Assembly: GCA_946885755.1 (NCBI GenBank)
Contig: CAMPHB010000099.1
Coordinates: forward strand, 1 to 5,733
Direction of reading: 5' to 3'
Length of the DNA: 5,733 nt
Source of the DNA: an uncultured Methylophaga sp.
Lineage (GTDB): Bacteria > Pseudomonadota > Gammaproteobacteria > Nitrosococcales > Methylophagaceae
This document shows, piece by piece, positions 1-5,732 of this stretch. The position numbers and the translations under genes are program-made. The notes beneath the pieces were generated by a model. That model did no database searches. It saw only the letters and a program-made list of their open reading frames with translations, and was not told where the DNA came from. The first letter of the stretch is position 1. Each line of letters begins with the position of its first letter.

Positions 1-899
1 TGCCACCATCTGTCGGTGCGCCTGAGTCGACGACACAATTAACGATTGCCACCAACTTGCCTTCAAATGCTGATCCGATCATTGATGATACCGCAGTGCC
101 ACCGGGCATTTTGCCAATCGATCCAGCCGATGCGGATAGCTACAGCTTTTCCACCTCAGCCACTATTTTTGATTCGTTAGGTAATGAGCATGTGCTGACG
201 ACCTACTATCAAAAAATTGATGCCACCGCAGATGATGGTGGTACGGCAGTCGGCGATAATCAGTGGCAGGCCGCAGTTTATGTCGATGGTGCTGATGTCG
301 TTGGTGGTACAGCGGGCACACCTTTCCCGCTGGCAGATGATATCCGTGTGTCATTCACGCCGGATGGCAGACTGGACACGGTTGATCCCTCACCACTAGA
401 AATTAATTTTGATGCTGATGGTGTCGGTGGTTTTGAATGGACCAGCGGTGCGGATGGCCAATTGGTGAATATTTCACTGGCGGGTTCGACACAAAACTCT
501 GGCCCGTTTAATGTCGGCGCTCTGACTGTAAACGGTTTCCCGACGGGTCGTTTGACAGGGGTGGATGTCAGTGATGAAGGTTTGATCCGGGCAACTTACA
601 GTAATGGTCAGGCTGTGCCGATCGGTAAAATCGCCTTGGGTAACTTTGCCAATCCACAGGCTTTAAACAAAATTGGTAATACCGCATGGCGGGAAACCAC
701 TGATTCGGGTCCGGTTATTGCCGGTGAAGCATCCACCGGTAGTTTTGGTCAGGTGCAGGCAGGTGCTTTAGAAACCTCTAATGTTGATCTGACCAAAGAA
801 TTAGTGGGTCTCATTACCGCGCAGCGGAATTTCCAGGCTAACTCAAAAGCCATTGAGACCAATAACGCGATTACGCAAACGATTATCAACCTGCGTTAA
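1..899 (+). CDS. flgE: Flagellar hook protein FlgE, C-terminal part (5' truncated by window)
   Basis: FlgE polymerises into the flagellar hook, the extracellular universal joint between rod and filament. The frame is open from base 3 to the TAA at 897-899, giving 298 residues; the N-terminus lies outside the window, so the TTG at 57 is an internal Leu codon and not a start. Seen in the sequence: a hook-domain segment beginning LTIATNLPSNADP, the FlgE D2-type motif FDSLGNEHVLTTYYQK, and the C-terminal axial-family helix GALETSNVDLTKELVGLI followed by TAQRNFQANSKAIETNN and the end TIINLR. That ending is the conserved coiled-coil terminus shared by hook and rod proteins. The middle is rich in Asp, Gly and Ala (for example DPADADSY and DATADDGG), as expected for a surface-exposed, variable hook domain. 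It is followed by a 248-nt non-coding gap and then flgF. Identity is secure; full length cannot be judged here. Confidence 0.96.
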   Translation, partial: PPSVGAPESTTQLTIATNLPSNADPIIDDTAVPPGILPIDPADADSYSFSTSATIFDSLGNEHVLTTYYQKIDATADDGGTAVGDNQWQAAVYVDGADVVGGTAGTPFPLADDIRVSFTPDGRLDTVDPSPLEINFDADGVGGFEWTSGADGQLVNISLAGSTQNSGPFNVGALTVNGFPTGRLTGVDVSDEGLIRATYSNGQAVPIGKIALGNFANPQALNKIGNTAWRETTDSGPVIAGEASTGSFGQVQAGALETSNVDLTKELVGLITAQRNFQANSKAIETNNAITQTIINLR

Positions 900-928
900 T
901 TTTTTACTCCCCCATCCTAACCTTTGTT

Positions 929-948
929 GGCGGACATCCTTGTCCGCC
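929..948. repeat. Short perfect inverted repeat (8-bp stem, 4-nt loop)
   Basis: GGCGGACA (929-936) is the exact reverse complement of TGTCCGCC (941-948), with loop TCCT. It is followed by CCCTTCGGG (950-958), another tiny self-complementary run. There is no T-run downstream, so it does not look like a rho-independent terminator. It is probably part of a dispersed intergenic repeat; that is inference. Confidence 0.7.
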
Positions 949-972
949 ACCCTTCGGGCAGTCGTCGCTGAC

Positions 973-995
973 CAAATTTGCTCCCGGCAAATTTG
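973..995. repeat. Short perfect inverted repeat (9-bp stem, 5-nt loop)
   Basis: CAAATTTGC (973-981) pairs exactly with GCAAATTTG (987-995) around the loop TCCCG. The core CAAATTTG is itself a palindrome, so the arms are also near-direct repeats. It is immediately followed by CCCC-GAGCA-GGGG (997-1009), which can form a further small hairpin. No function is evident; a structured intergenic repeat is the simplest reading. Confidence 0.65.
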
Positions 996-1046
996 TCCCC
1001 GAGCAGGGGGAAGAGATTCTTATTTGCCACTGACCCCTAAATTGTT

Positions 1047-1082
1047 CCCTCTCCCCGCCGGGGAGAGGGTTAGGGTGAGGGG
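1047..1082 (+). repeat. REP-like palindromic repeat, copy 1
   Basis: A 10-bp perfect stem, CCCTCTCCCC (1047-1056) with GGGGAGAGGG (1060-1069), closes a 3-nt loop and is followed by the tail TTAGGGTGAGGGG (1070-1082). The same stem and tail recur twice at 2787-2893. This C/T- and A/G-rich palindrome with a GGGTGAGGG tail is a common type of dispersed extragenic repeat in proteobacterial genomes. A degenerate complementary head (CCACTGACCCCTAA, 1028-1041) may extend the stem imperfectly. Its 3' end lies 5 nt from the flgF sigma-54 promoter. Confidence 0.85.
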
Positions 1083-1087
1083 AAATC

Positions 1088-1103
1088 CGGCCCGCAATTT
1101 GCA
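1088..1103 (+). promoter_or_regulatory. Predicted sigma-54 (RpoN) promoter of flgF
   Basis: CGGCCCG-CAAT-TTGCA matches the sigma-54 consensus TGGCACG-N4-TTGCW at 10 of 12 defined positions. The invariant GG (1089-1090) and GC (1101-1102) are separated by exactly 10 nt. This predicts transcription starting near 1114, leaving a leader of about 34 nt before the flgF ATG. Sigma-54 control of rod and ring genes through a FleQ/FleR/FlrC-type activator is known from Pseudomonas and Vibrio. No activator-binding site can be named from the sequence. Confidence 0.68.
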
Positions 1104-1133
1104 TAGTGATTTAACAACCAGTCATCCAGTTAT

Positions 1134-1141
1134 TGAGTGAG
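1134..1141 (+). promoter_or_regulatory. Ribosome binding site of flgF
   Basis: TGAGTGAG contains a GAG core at 1139-1141 placed 6 nt before the ATG at 1148. It is a modest Shine-Dalgarno but supports ATG 1148. The TTG at 1133 overlaps this element and would add five residues absent from FlgF proteins, which start MDKMLY or similar. Confidence 0.6.
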
Positions 1142-1147
1142 TTAACG

Positions 1148-1891
1148 ATGGATAAAATGCTTTATATCGCTATGAATTCTGCGCAGCAAACCATGCTGGC
1201 GCAGGCCACCAATGCCAACAATCTGGCTAACGTCAACACCACTGGTTTTCGCCAGGATTTTGAACAATTCCGGGCGATGCCGGTATTTGGCGAAGGCTTA
1301 CCCAGCCGCGTTTATTCAATGACGGAACGGCCGCAAACTGATTACCAGCAGGGATCCATGATTTCTACCGGCCGCGAACTGGATATTTCGGTACAAGGTG
1401 ATGGTTTTATCAGCGTGCTGGGTAAAGATGGCCGTGAGGGCTACACCCGCGCCGGTGATTTGAAATTGACCGAAACCGGCCAACTGGTTACAGGTACCGG
1501 CTTAGCAGTTATGGGTGATGGCGGCCCGATTGCCATTCCACCCGCTGAAAAGGTCGAAATTGCCGCTGACGGTACGATTTCTATCCGGCCCATTGGTGGC
1601 GCCGAAAATGAAGTCGCGATTTTAGATCGCATCAAATTAGTTAAACCGGATTTGCAGAATGTTTTTAAAGACAGCGACGGCTTGATGCGCATGGTGGGTG
1701 GGGGCGATGCCCCTTTGGATGCCACCGTCAAAGTCGCTTCCGGCACCCTTGAAGGCAGCAATGTCAATGCGGTGGGGGCCATGGTCAAAATGATTGAACT
1801 GCAACGGCAATATGAAATGCAAGTGAAGATGATGGCAACCGCTGAAGAAACCAGCGCCTCATCGGCACGTTTGTTGCAGATAAACGGTTGA
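1148..1891 (+). CDS. flgF: Flagellar proximal rod protein FlgF
   Basis: FlgF is one of the proximal rod subunits of the flagellar basal body, exported by the flagellar type III apparatus and assembled in the periplasm. The protein is 247 aa, about the usual size for the family. Seen in the sequence: an N-terminal rod-family segment with the signature [11 protein letters not shown] at 24-34 (Flg_bb_rod type); a central region with ELDISVQGDGFISV at about 77-90 and GYTRAGDLKL at 98-107; and a C-terminal helix LEGSNVNAVGAMVKMIELQR at 201-220 followed by QYEMQVKMM (Flg_bbr_C type). The start MDKMLYIAMNSA is the family's typical beginning, so ATG 1148 is preferred over the upstream TTG. It has no cleavable signal peptide, as expected for a type III substrate. 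It is distinguished from FlgG by this start, by lacking FlgG's Q/P/S-rich insert near residue 52, and by its position. It lies 43 nt upstream of flgG and is probably co-transcribed with it from the promoter at 1088. Confidence 0.97.
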   Translation: MDKMLYIAMNSAQQTMLAQATNANNLANVNTTGFRQDFEQFRAMPVFGEGLPSRVYSMTERPQTDYQQGSMISTGRELDISVQGDGFISVLGKDGREGYTRAGDLKLTETGQLVTGTGLAVMGDGGPIAIPPAEKVEIAADGTISIRPIGGAENEVAILDRIKLVKPDLQNVFKDSDGLMRMVGGGDAPLDATVKVASGTLEGSNVNAVGAMVKMIELQRQYEMQVKMMATAEETSASSARLLQING

Positions 1892-1923
1892 ACACGCTAA
1901 CGATTAAAAGCGACGTCTATCTT

Positions 1924-1927
1924 GGAG
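1924..1927 (+). promoter_or_regulatory. Ribosome binding site of flgG
   Basis: GGAG at 1924-1927 lies 7 nt upstream of the flgG ATG at 1935. The 43-nt flgF-flgG gap otherwise shows no promoter or terminator signal, supporting co-transcription. Confidence 0.75.
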
Positions 1928-1934
1928 TAGCACC

Positions 1935-2720
1935 ATGAATCAAGCACTTTGGATTGCCAAAACCGGCCTCGATGCCCAGCAAACCCGGATGTCGGTGATT
2001 TCGAATAATCTGGCAAACGTTAATACCACCGGTTTTAAACAGGATCGGGCAGTATTTGAAGATTTGCTGTATCAAACCATTCGTCAACCGGGTGCACAGT
2101 CATCTGCTGATACCCAACTGCCATCGGGTTTGATGATTGGTACCGGTGTCCGTACCGTGGCCACCGAAAAAATTCATACCCAGGGCAGTATTGTTCAAAC
2201 GCAAAATGCACTGGATGTGGCGATTAATGGCCGTGGCTTTTTCCAGATCCTGATGCCGGATGGGGATATTGCCTATACTCGCGATGGTACGTTTCAGCGT
2301 AACGCTGATGGCGATATGGTGATGTCTAACGGCTACCTACTGGAGCCGGCCATTAATATTCCTGAGGATGTGCAGTCGATTACGATTGGTATGGACGGCA
2401 CTATCAGCGCGCAGCTGCCCAATCAGGCCGACAGTGTCATTCTCGGTGAAATTGAGCTGGCCGATTTTGTTAACCCAACCGGTCTGCAGGCCGTGGGTGA
2501 AAACCTGTTTAAAGAAACGGCTGCCAGTGGTGTGCCGGTGGTCGGTACGCCGGGTCTGGATGGGATTGGTAATGTTTATGGCGGCTCGCTGGAAACTTCT
2601 AATGTCAATGTCGTCACCGAATTAATCAATATGATCGAAACCCAGCGGGCGTATGAGATGAACTCCAAAGCCATTTCTACCGCCGATCAAATGCTGCAGT
2701 ACGCTAGTCAAAATCTTTAA
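1935..2720 (+). CDS. flgG: Flagellar distal rod protein FlgG
   Basis: FlgG builds the distal rod, the driveshaft that crosses the peptidoglycan and outer membrane inside the P- and L-rings. The protein is 261 aa, close to the near-invariant FlgG length. Seen in the sequence: the start [20 protein letters not shown]; the rod signature [13 protein letters not shown] at 23-35; the FlgG-specific segment [15 protein letters not shown] at about 51-65, which is known to set rod rigidity and straightness; the middle motif [14 protein letters not shown] at 92-105 with YTRDGTF at 114-120; and the C-terminal helix [18 protein letters not shown] at 218-235 followed by [19 protein letters not shown]. All key family segments are present with no frameshift. 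It has no Sec signal, consistent with type III export. It shares the [11 protein letters not shown] block with FlgF upstream, its paralogue. It is followed by a strong terminator, so it is probably the last gene of the flgFG unit. Confidence 0.98.
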   Translation: MNQALWIAKTGLDAQQTRMSVISNNLANVNTTGFKQDRAVFEDLLYQTIRQPGAQSSADTQLPSGLMIGTGVRTVATEKIHTQGSIVQTQNALDVAINGRGFFQILMPDGDIAYTRDGTFQRNADGDMVMSNGYLLEPAINIPEDVQSITIGMDGTISAQLPNQADSVILGEIELADFVNPTGLQAVGENLFKETAASGVPVVGTPGLDGIGNVYGGSLETSNVNVVTELINMIETQRAYEMNSKAISTADQMLQYASQNL

Positions 2721-2735
2721 TTAAAACAACAATTT

Positions 2736-2782
2736 AAAAACCGGTAATTTTTGCCGCTGAAGCGGCAAATTACCGGTTTTTT
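2736..2782 (+). terminator. Strong rho-independent terminator after flgG
   Basis: An A-run (2736-2740) is followed by the stem CCGGTAAT (2741-2748) and TTGCCGC (2751-2757), loop TGAA (2758-2761), then GCGGCAA (2762-2768) and ATTACCGG (2769-2776), and a T6 run (2777-2782). The 15 paired positions are perfect apart from a 2-nt TT bulge at 2749-2750. The flanking A- and T-runs extend the stem and make it formally bidirectional. It begins 16 nt after the flgG stop and separates flgFG from flgHIJ. Confidence 0.9.
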
Positions 2783-2786
2783 ATTG

Positions 2787-2822
2787 CCCCTCACCCTGGC
2801 CCTCTCTCCGGTGGGGAGAGGG
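2787..2822 (-). repeat. REP-like palindromic repeat, copy 2 (inverted)
   Basis: The head CCCCTCACCCTGG (2787-2799) is followed by a 10-bp stem, CCCTCTCTCC (2800-2809) with GGGGAGAGGG (2813-2822), containing one G-T wobble. It is the reverse orientation of copy 1: the reverse complement of its head gives a GGGTGAGGGG tail. It begins 4 nt after the T-run of the flgG terminator. Confidence 0.85.
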
Positions 2823-2860
2823 AATCATTTTTTACTGCAAAGCAATACTCACTTTACCCA

Positions 2861-2893
2861 CTCTCCCTCGCAGGGAGAGGGCTGGGGTGAGGG
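2861..2893 (+). repeat. REP-like palindromic repeat, copy 3
   Basis: An 8-bp perfect stem, CTCTCCCT (2861-2868) with AGGGAGAG (2872-2879), loop CGC, is followed by the tail GGCTGGGGTGAGGG (2880-2893). It has the same orientation as copy 1 and is inverted relative to copy 2, with a 38-nt A/T-richer spacer between them. The copy 2 head and copy 3 tail are complementary with two mismatches, so 2787-2893 could fold as one large cruciform. Its end lies 5 nt from the flgH promoter element. Confidence 0.85.
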
Positions 2894-2898
2894 TGATC

Positions 2899-2914
2899 TG
2901 GCACGAAGCCTGCT
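2899..2914 (+). promoter_or_regulatory. Predicted sigma-54 (RpoN) promoter of flgH
   Basis: TGGCACG-AAGC-CTGCT matches TGGCACG-N4-TTGCW at 11 of 12 defined positions, with a perfect -24 half. GG (2900-2901) and GC (2912-2913) are exactly 10 nt apart. Predicted transcription start is near 2925, giving a 22-nt leader that still includes the AGGAG at 2936-2940. Lying between a strong terminator and flgH, it gives flgHIJ its own start of transcription and implies an NtrC-family activator, as in RpoN-dependent flagellar hierarchies. Confidence 0.8.
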
Positions 2915-2935
2915 TACTTCTGATCGATGATAAAC

Positions 2936-2940
2936 AGGAG
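2936..2940 (+). promoter_or_regulatory. Ribosome binding site of flgH
   Basis: AGGAG lies 6 nt before ATG 2947, a near-ideal Shine-Dalgarno. It fixes the flgH start at 2947 rather than the in-frame GTG at 2887, which lies upstream of the predicted transcription start and inside the REP repeat. Confidence 0.85.
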
Positions 2941-2946
2941 ACAGTC

Positions 2947-3657
2947 ATGATCCGATTCATGATGCGTTTGGGCGTTGCCGGCAGCTTGATTGTGCTGACC
3001 GCCTGCGCCAACGATTTACCGAAGCGTGACCCCAATTTTGCGGCAGTCCGGCCCGTTGCCACACCGGTTCCGGAACGCACTGACGGCGCGATTTACAACC
3101 CGCAGACCAATATTGTGCTTTTTGAGGATTACAAAGCGCGGCGGGTTGGCGATATTTTGACAGTGCGTCTGGAAGAACAAACCGACGCTGAAAAAGAAAC
3201 CGAAACCGTGGTCAGCAAACAAAACGGCTACAACATGCAGAACCCGACCGTGTTTGGCACGCAGCCACAGTTCAGTTTGCCGGGTGGGTTGCCGCTGGCC
3301 AACACCAATGACAACAATCTGGCCTTTTCGCTCAATTCCAATACGGATTTTGAAGGCGAGGGCGAGAGTGAGCAAAACAACTTTTTGAGCGGCGATATCA
3401 CCGTGTCGGTGGTTGAAGTATTAGCCAACGGCAACATGCTGGTTCGTGGTGAAAAGATCGTCACCATTAATCAGGGCAATGAATATGTTCGGTTGTCCGG
3501 GATGATCAGCCCGCGGGATATTGACGCCAATAATACGATTTCTTCCATACGTATTGCCGATGCACAGATTGCCTATACCGGTGATGGTGCAACGCAGGAT
3601 GCCAATGTTATGGGTTGGTTAAGCCGATTTTTTGCCAGTGCGTTGATGCCTTTTTAA
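2947..3657 (+). CDS. flgH: Flagellar L-ring lipoprotein FlgH
   Basis: FlgH forms the L-ring in the outer membrane around the distal rod. The protein is 236 aa, a usual FlgH length. Seen in the sequence: a lipoprotein signal peptide MIRFMMRLGVAGSLIVLTAC with lipobox LTAC, so Cys20 is the predicted lipidated N-terminus after signal peptidase II; the FlgH core beginning GAIYNPQTNIVLFEDYKARR at 48-66; VGDILTVRLEEQTDAEKE at 67-84; DITVSVVEVLANGNMLVRGEK at 150-170; NQGNEYVRLSGMISPRDID at 175-193; and the family C-terminus VMGWLSRFFASALMPF. ATG 2947 is chosen because it gives a compact lipoprotein signal and follows AGGAG; ATG codons at 2959 and 2962 are weaker alternatives. It is the first gene of the flgHIJ unit, with the flgI start 12 nt after its stop, and is likely driven by the sigma-54 promoter at 2899. 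No damage or missing motif is seen. Confidence 0.97.
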   Translation: MIRFMMRLGVAGSLIVLTACANDLPKRDPNFAAVRPVATPVPERTDGAIYNPQTNIVLFEDYKARRVGDILTVRLEEQTDAEKETETVVSKQNGYNMQNPTVFGTQPQFSLPGGLPLANTNDNNLAFSLNSNTDFEGEGESEQNNFLSGDITVSVVEVLANGNMLVRGEKIVTINQGNEYVRLSGMISPRDIDANNTISSIRIADAQIAYTGDGATQDANVMGWLSRFFASALMPF

Positions 3658-3662
3658 GTGAG
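3656..3662 (+). promoter_or_regulatory. Ribosome binding site of flgI, overlapping flgH stop
   Basis: AAGTGAG overlaps the end of the flgH TAA and lies 7 nt before ATG 3670. It is modest in strength. The in-frame GTG at 3658 sits inside this element and would put four extra residues before a complete signal peptide, so ATG 3670 is preferred. Confidence 0.55.
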
Positions 3663-3669
3663 CGTCCAT

Positions 3670-4767
3670 ATGAATATCAAATTGTGGTTGTTAATTGGCT
3701 TGATGGGCTTTTCTACCTGGGTGCAGGCTGAGCGTGTCAAAGATCTGGCATCGGTCGGCGGGGTGCGGAGTAACCAGCTGGTGGGCTATGGCCTGGTGGT
3801 CGGTTTGACCGGTACCGGTGATAAAACTCAGTTTCTGGCTTCAGGACAAACGCTGCGCAGTATGTTGCGTGAACTCGGGGAGACGTTGCCACCGGATGTG
3901 AATCCAAAAAGTAAAAATATTGCCGCGGTAATGGTGCATGCCGATTTACCGCCGTTTGCCAAGCCGGGTCAGACCATTGATATCACCGTTTCCTCATTGG
4001 GGGATGCCACCAGTTTACGCGGCGGCAGCCTGATCATGACACCGCTGAAAGGTGCCAATGGTGAGGTTTATGCCATGGCCCAGGGTAATCTGGTAGTTGG
4101 TGGTTTTGGCGCCGAAGCCGGTGATGGTTCGCGGGTGACGGTCAATGTGCCCAGTGCCGGCCGGATCCCCAATGGCGCAACCGTTGAGCGCACCGTCAAC
4201 AATGCGCTGAATGTCGGTGATCATATTGTGCTGAATTTGCATCAGGCAGATTACACCACAGCCAGCCGGCTGGCCGAGGCGATTAATAAAGAACTGGGTG
4301 GTGGTATTGCCTATTCATTGGACGGCAGTTCGGTGCGGGTCAGTGCACCGCGCGATCCCAGCCAGCGGGTACCTTTTTTATCAGTGGTGGAAAATATTGA
4401 GCTCAGCCCCGGCGAAGCGGCCGCCAAAGTGGTGGTCAATTCTCGTAGCGGTACGGTGGTGATTGGTCAGAATGTCCGGGTCAGCCCGGCTGCAGTCACC
4501 CATGGCAACTTGTCAGTGACAATTGCCGCCAATCCTGAAGTCAGTCAGCCCAATGCCTTTTCACAAGGCCAAACCGTGGTCACTCCGAATTTTGATATCG
4601 AAATCAGCGAAGAAGACAGCCGGATGTTTTTGTTTGATCCGGGCGTGACGCTGGATGAAATTGTCCGCGCCGTGAATCAGGTCGGTGCGGCACCCGGCGA
4701 TTTGGTGGCGATTCTTGAAGCCTTGGCTCAAGCCGGTGCGCTGCGTGCTGAACTGGTGGTTATCTGA
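3670..4767 (+). CDS. flgI: Flagellar P-ring protein FlgI
   Basis: FlgI is a periplasmic protein that forms the P-ring, the peptidoglycan-level bushing around the rod. The protein is 365 aa, typical of the family, and is exported by Sec rather than by the flagellar type III system. Seen in the sequence: a signal peptide [20 protein letters not shown] with cleavage predicted after Ala20 (VQA|ERVKDL); the mature N-terminal signature [20 protein letters not shown] at 21-40 continuing into [35 protein letters not shown] at 82-101; [20 protein letters not shown] at 102-121; [20 protein letters not shown] at 123-142; [11 protein letters not shown] at 164-174; and a C-terminus ending [20 protein letters not shown] then VVI, the usual FlgI ending. 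The stop shares one base with the flgJ ATG (TGATG), so the two are probably translationally coupled. The protein looks intact and canonical. Confidence 0.98.
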   Translation: MNIKLWLLIGLMGFSTWVQAERVKDLASVGGVRSNQLVGYGLVVGLTGTGDKTQFLASGQTLRSMLRELGETLPPDVNPKSKNIAAVMVHADLPPFAKPGQTIDITVSSLGDATSLRGGSLIMTPLKGANGEVYAMAQGNLVVGGFGAEAGDGSRVTVNVPSAGRIPNGATVERTVNNALNVGDHIVLNLHQADYTTASRLAEAINKELGGGIAYSLDGSSVRVSAPRDPSQRVPFLSVVENIELSPGEAAAKVVVNSRSGTVVIGQNVRVSPAAVTHGNLSVTIAANPEVSQPNAFSQGQTVVTPNFDIEISEEDSRMFLFDPGVTLDEIVRAVNQVGAAPGDLVAILEALAQAGALRAELVVI

Positions 4768-5732
4768 TGGCACTGGAACAAATTAACCACACATCGGTTG
4801 ATTTCCATGGGCTTAACCAGCTGCGGGCATCAGCGTTGAAAGCTGAACAGCCGGATCAGACATTGCGTCAGGTTGCAGCACAGTTTGAATCTTTGTTTGT
4901 CAGCTTAATGCTGAAAAGCATGCGTCAGGCAGAACTCAGCGAAGGTATTTTTGATTCCGAGCAAAGCGATATGTATCGCGATATGGCCGATCAGCAGCTG
5001 GCGATGGATATGTCCGCAAGTGGTGGTTTAGGTCTGCAAGACATGATTATCCGCCAGTTGGGCGGTGATCCGGCGGCAGCCGATATGCCGATGGGCGGAC
5101 AAACATTCAGTGCTGAGACCGTACAAACCTTGCCAAAACTGGTTGCACGGATCCGTGAATTAAAACCGGAAACACCGGTGCAGAGTGGCGCCGATGATAA
5201 ACCCGCGGCGATAACCGCTGCAGAGCAAACCTCAGGCGTGCCATTGCCGGCCCGCTTTGATTCACCCGCTCAGTTTGTCGAAAAATTATGGCCGCTGGCT
5301 GAAAAAGCTGCCCGGCAAATCGGCGCGGCACCGGAAGCCATTATGGCCCAGGCAGCGCTGGAAACCGGTTGGGGCAAACATATCCTGCAGGATAAACAAG
5401 GCAGCAGCTTTAACCTTTTCAACATTAAAGCCGACAGCCGCTGGAACGGTGATTACACCAGCAGAAATGTACTCGAATACCGCAATGGTCAGCCGATTCA
5501 GGAGCAGTCAAGGTTTCGCAGCTACGACGATTATCAGCAAAGTTTTGATGATTATGTGCAGTTTCTGCAAAGCAATCCGCGTTACCAGAATGCTTTGCAA
5601 CACGCCGGTAATCCGGAGCGTTTTGTCGAGCATTTGCATAAAGCCGGTTACGCCACCGATCCCCACTACGCCAGCAAACTGAAACGCATCATGCAGGGCG
5701 AAACGCTGGCCCAGAATGCCAATGGCTTTTAA
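4767..5732 (+). CDS. flgJ: Flagellar rod-cap and peptidoglycan hydrolase FlgJ (two-domain)
   Basis: FlgJ caps the growing rod and locally hydrolyses peptidoglycan so that the rod can cross the wall. The protein is 321 aa, close to the usual two-domain length. The N-terminal rod-binding domain covers about residues 30-98: QVAAQFESLFVSLMLKSMRQ at 35-54, then the SDMYRDMADQQLA and GGLGLQDMIIRQL motifs. A variable linker (about 100-162) is rich in Pro, Ala and Gln. The C-terminal glucosaminidase-type domain spans about 167-311: FVEKLWPLAEKAARQIGAAP, then AIMAQAALETGWGKH at 191-205 with the presumed catalytic Glu199, SSFNLFNIKADSRWNGDY at 213-230, FRSYDDYQQSFDDYVQFLQS at 250-269, and AGYATDPHYASKLKRIM at 293-309. 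It has no Sec signal, as expected for export by the flagellar apparatus. The start overlaps the flgI stop by one base; the upstream GGTGGT (4755-4760) is only a weak Shine-Dalgarno, so coupling is likely. The stop is one base before the window end. The next gene would normally be flgK, but this is not visible. Confidence 0.97.
   Translation: MALEQINHTSVDFHGLNQLRASALKAEQPDQTLRQVAAQFESLFVSLMLKSMRQAELSEGIFDSEQSDMYRDMADQQLAMDMSASGGLGLQDMIIRQLGGDPAAADMPMGGQTFSAETVQTLPKLVARIRELKPETPVQSGADDKPAAITAAEQTSGVPLPARFDSPAQFVEKLWPLAEKAARQIGAAPEAIMAQAALETGWGKHILQDKQGSSFNLFNIKADSRWNGDYTSRNVLEYRNGQPIQEQSRFRSYDDYQQSFDDYVQFLQSNPRYQNALQHAGNPERFVEHLHKAGYATDPHYASKLKRIMQGETLAQNANGF

Larger units (their letters stand above)
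900..1147. other. flgE-flgF intergenic region with hairpins, REP-like repeat and promoter
   Basis: This 248-nt gap has no credible gene. It contains, in order, a pyrimidine-rich stretch after the flgE stop, an 8-bp perfect hairpin (929-936 with 941-948), a 9-bp perfect hairpin (973-981 with 987-995), a small C/G-run hairpin around 997-1009, the REP-like palindrome at 1047-1082, and the sigma-54-type promoter of flgF at 1088-1103. I see no hairpin followed by a T-run, so no clear intrinsic terminator for flgE. Open frames crossing it on both strands translate the repeats and resemble no protein. Confidence 0.75.

Noticed and set aside
57..59. TTG as a start codon giving a 280-aa protein
   Set aside because: The frame is open to the window edge and the upstream residues (for example TTQLTIATN) continue FlgE homology; it is an internal Leu codon of a truncated flgE.
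929..948. Hairpin as an intrinsic terminator for flgE
   Set aside because: The stem is good, but the sequence after it (ACCCTTCGGG) has no T-run.
904..1104. Minus-strand ORF of 66 aa (and + strand ORF at 853-1140) in the flgE-flgF gap
   Set aside because: Both translate the hairpins and the C/T- and G/A-rich repeat, giving low-complexity Pro/Gly/Arg runs with no family resemblance.
1133..1147. TTG 1133 as the flgF start
   Set aside because: It overlaps the likely Shine-Dalgarno and adds MSELT before the usual FlgF beginning MDKMLY.
1892..1934. Possible sigma-28 or sigma-70 promoter between flgF and flgG
   Set aside because: The TAAA near 1904 has no GCCGATAA-like -10 at the right spacing, and no convincing -35/-10 pair is visible.
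2787..2893. Repeats as a CRISPR array
   Set aside because: There are only two copies here, in opposite orientation, each internally palindromic with a purine/pyrimidine tail; CRISPR repeats are direct with regular spacers.
2887..2946. GTG 2887 as the flgH start
   Set aside because: It lies in the repeat tail, upstream of the predicted transcription start near 2925, and would bury the lipoprotein signal; AGGAG before ATG 2947 decides the start.
3016..3375. Minus-strand ORF of 119 aa inside flgH
   Set aside because: It is antisense to a well-conserved gene, has no recognisable motif, and its composition is that of a shadow frame.
3658..3669. GTG 3658 as the flgI start
   Set aside because: It sits within the likely ribosome binding element and would precede a complete signal peptide starting at ATG 3670.
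5257..5682. 141-aa + strand ORF inside flgJ
   Set aside because: It is an out-of-frame shadow of the glucosaminidase domain; the flgJ frame carries all the conserved motifs.
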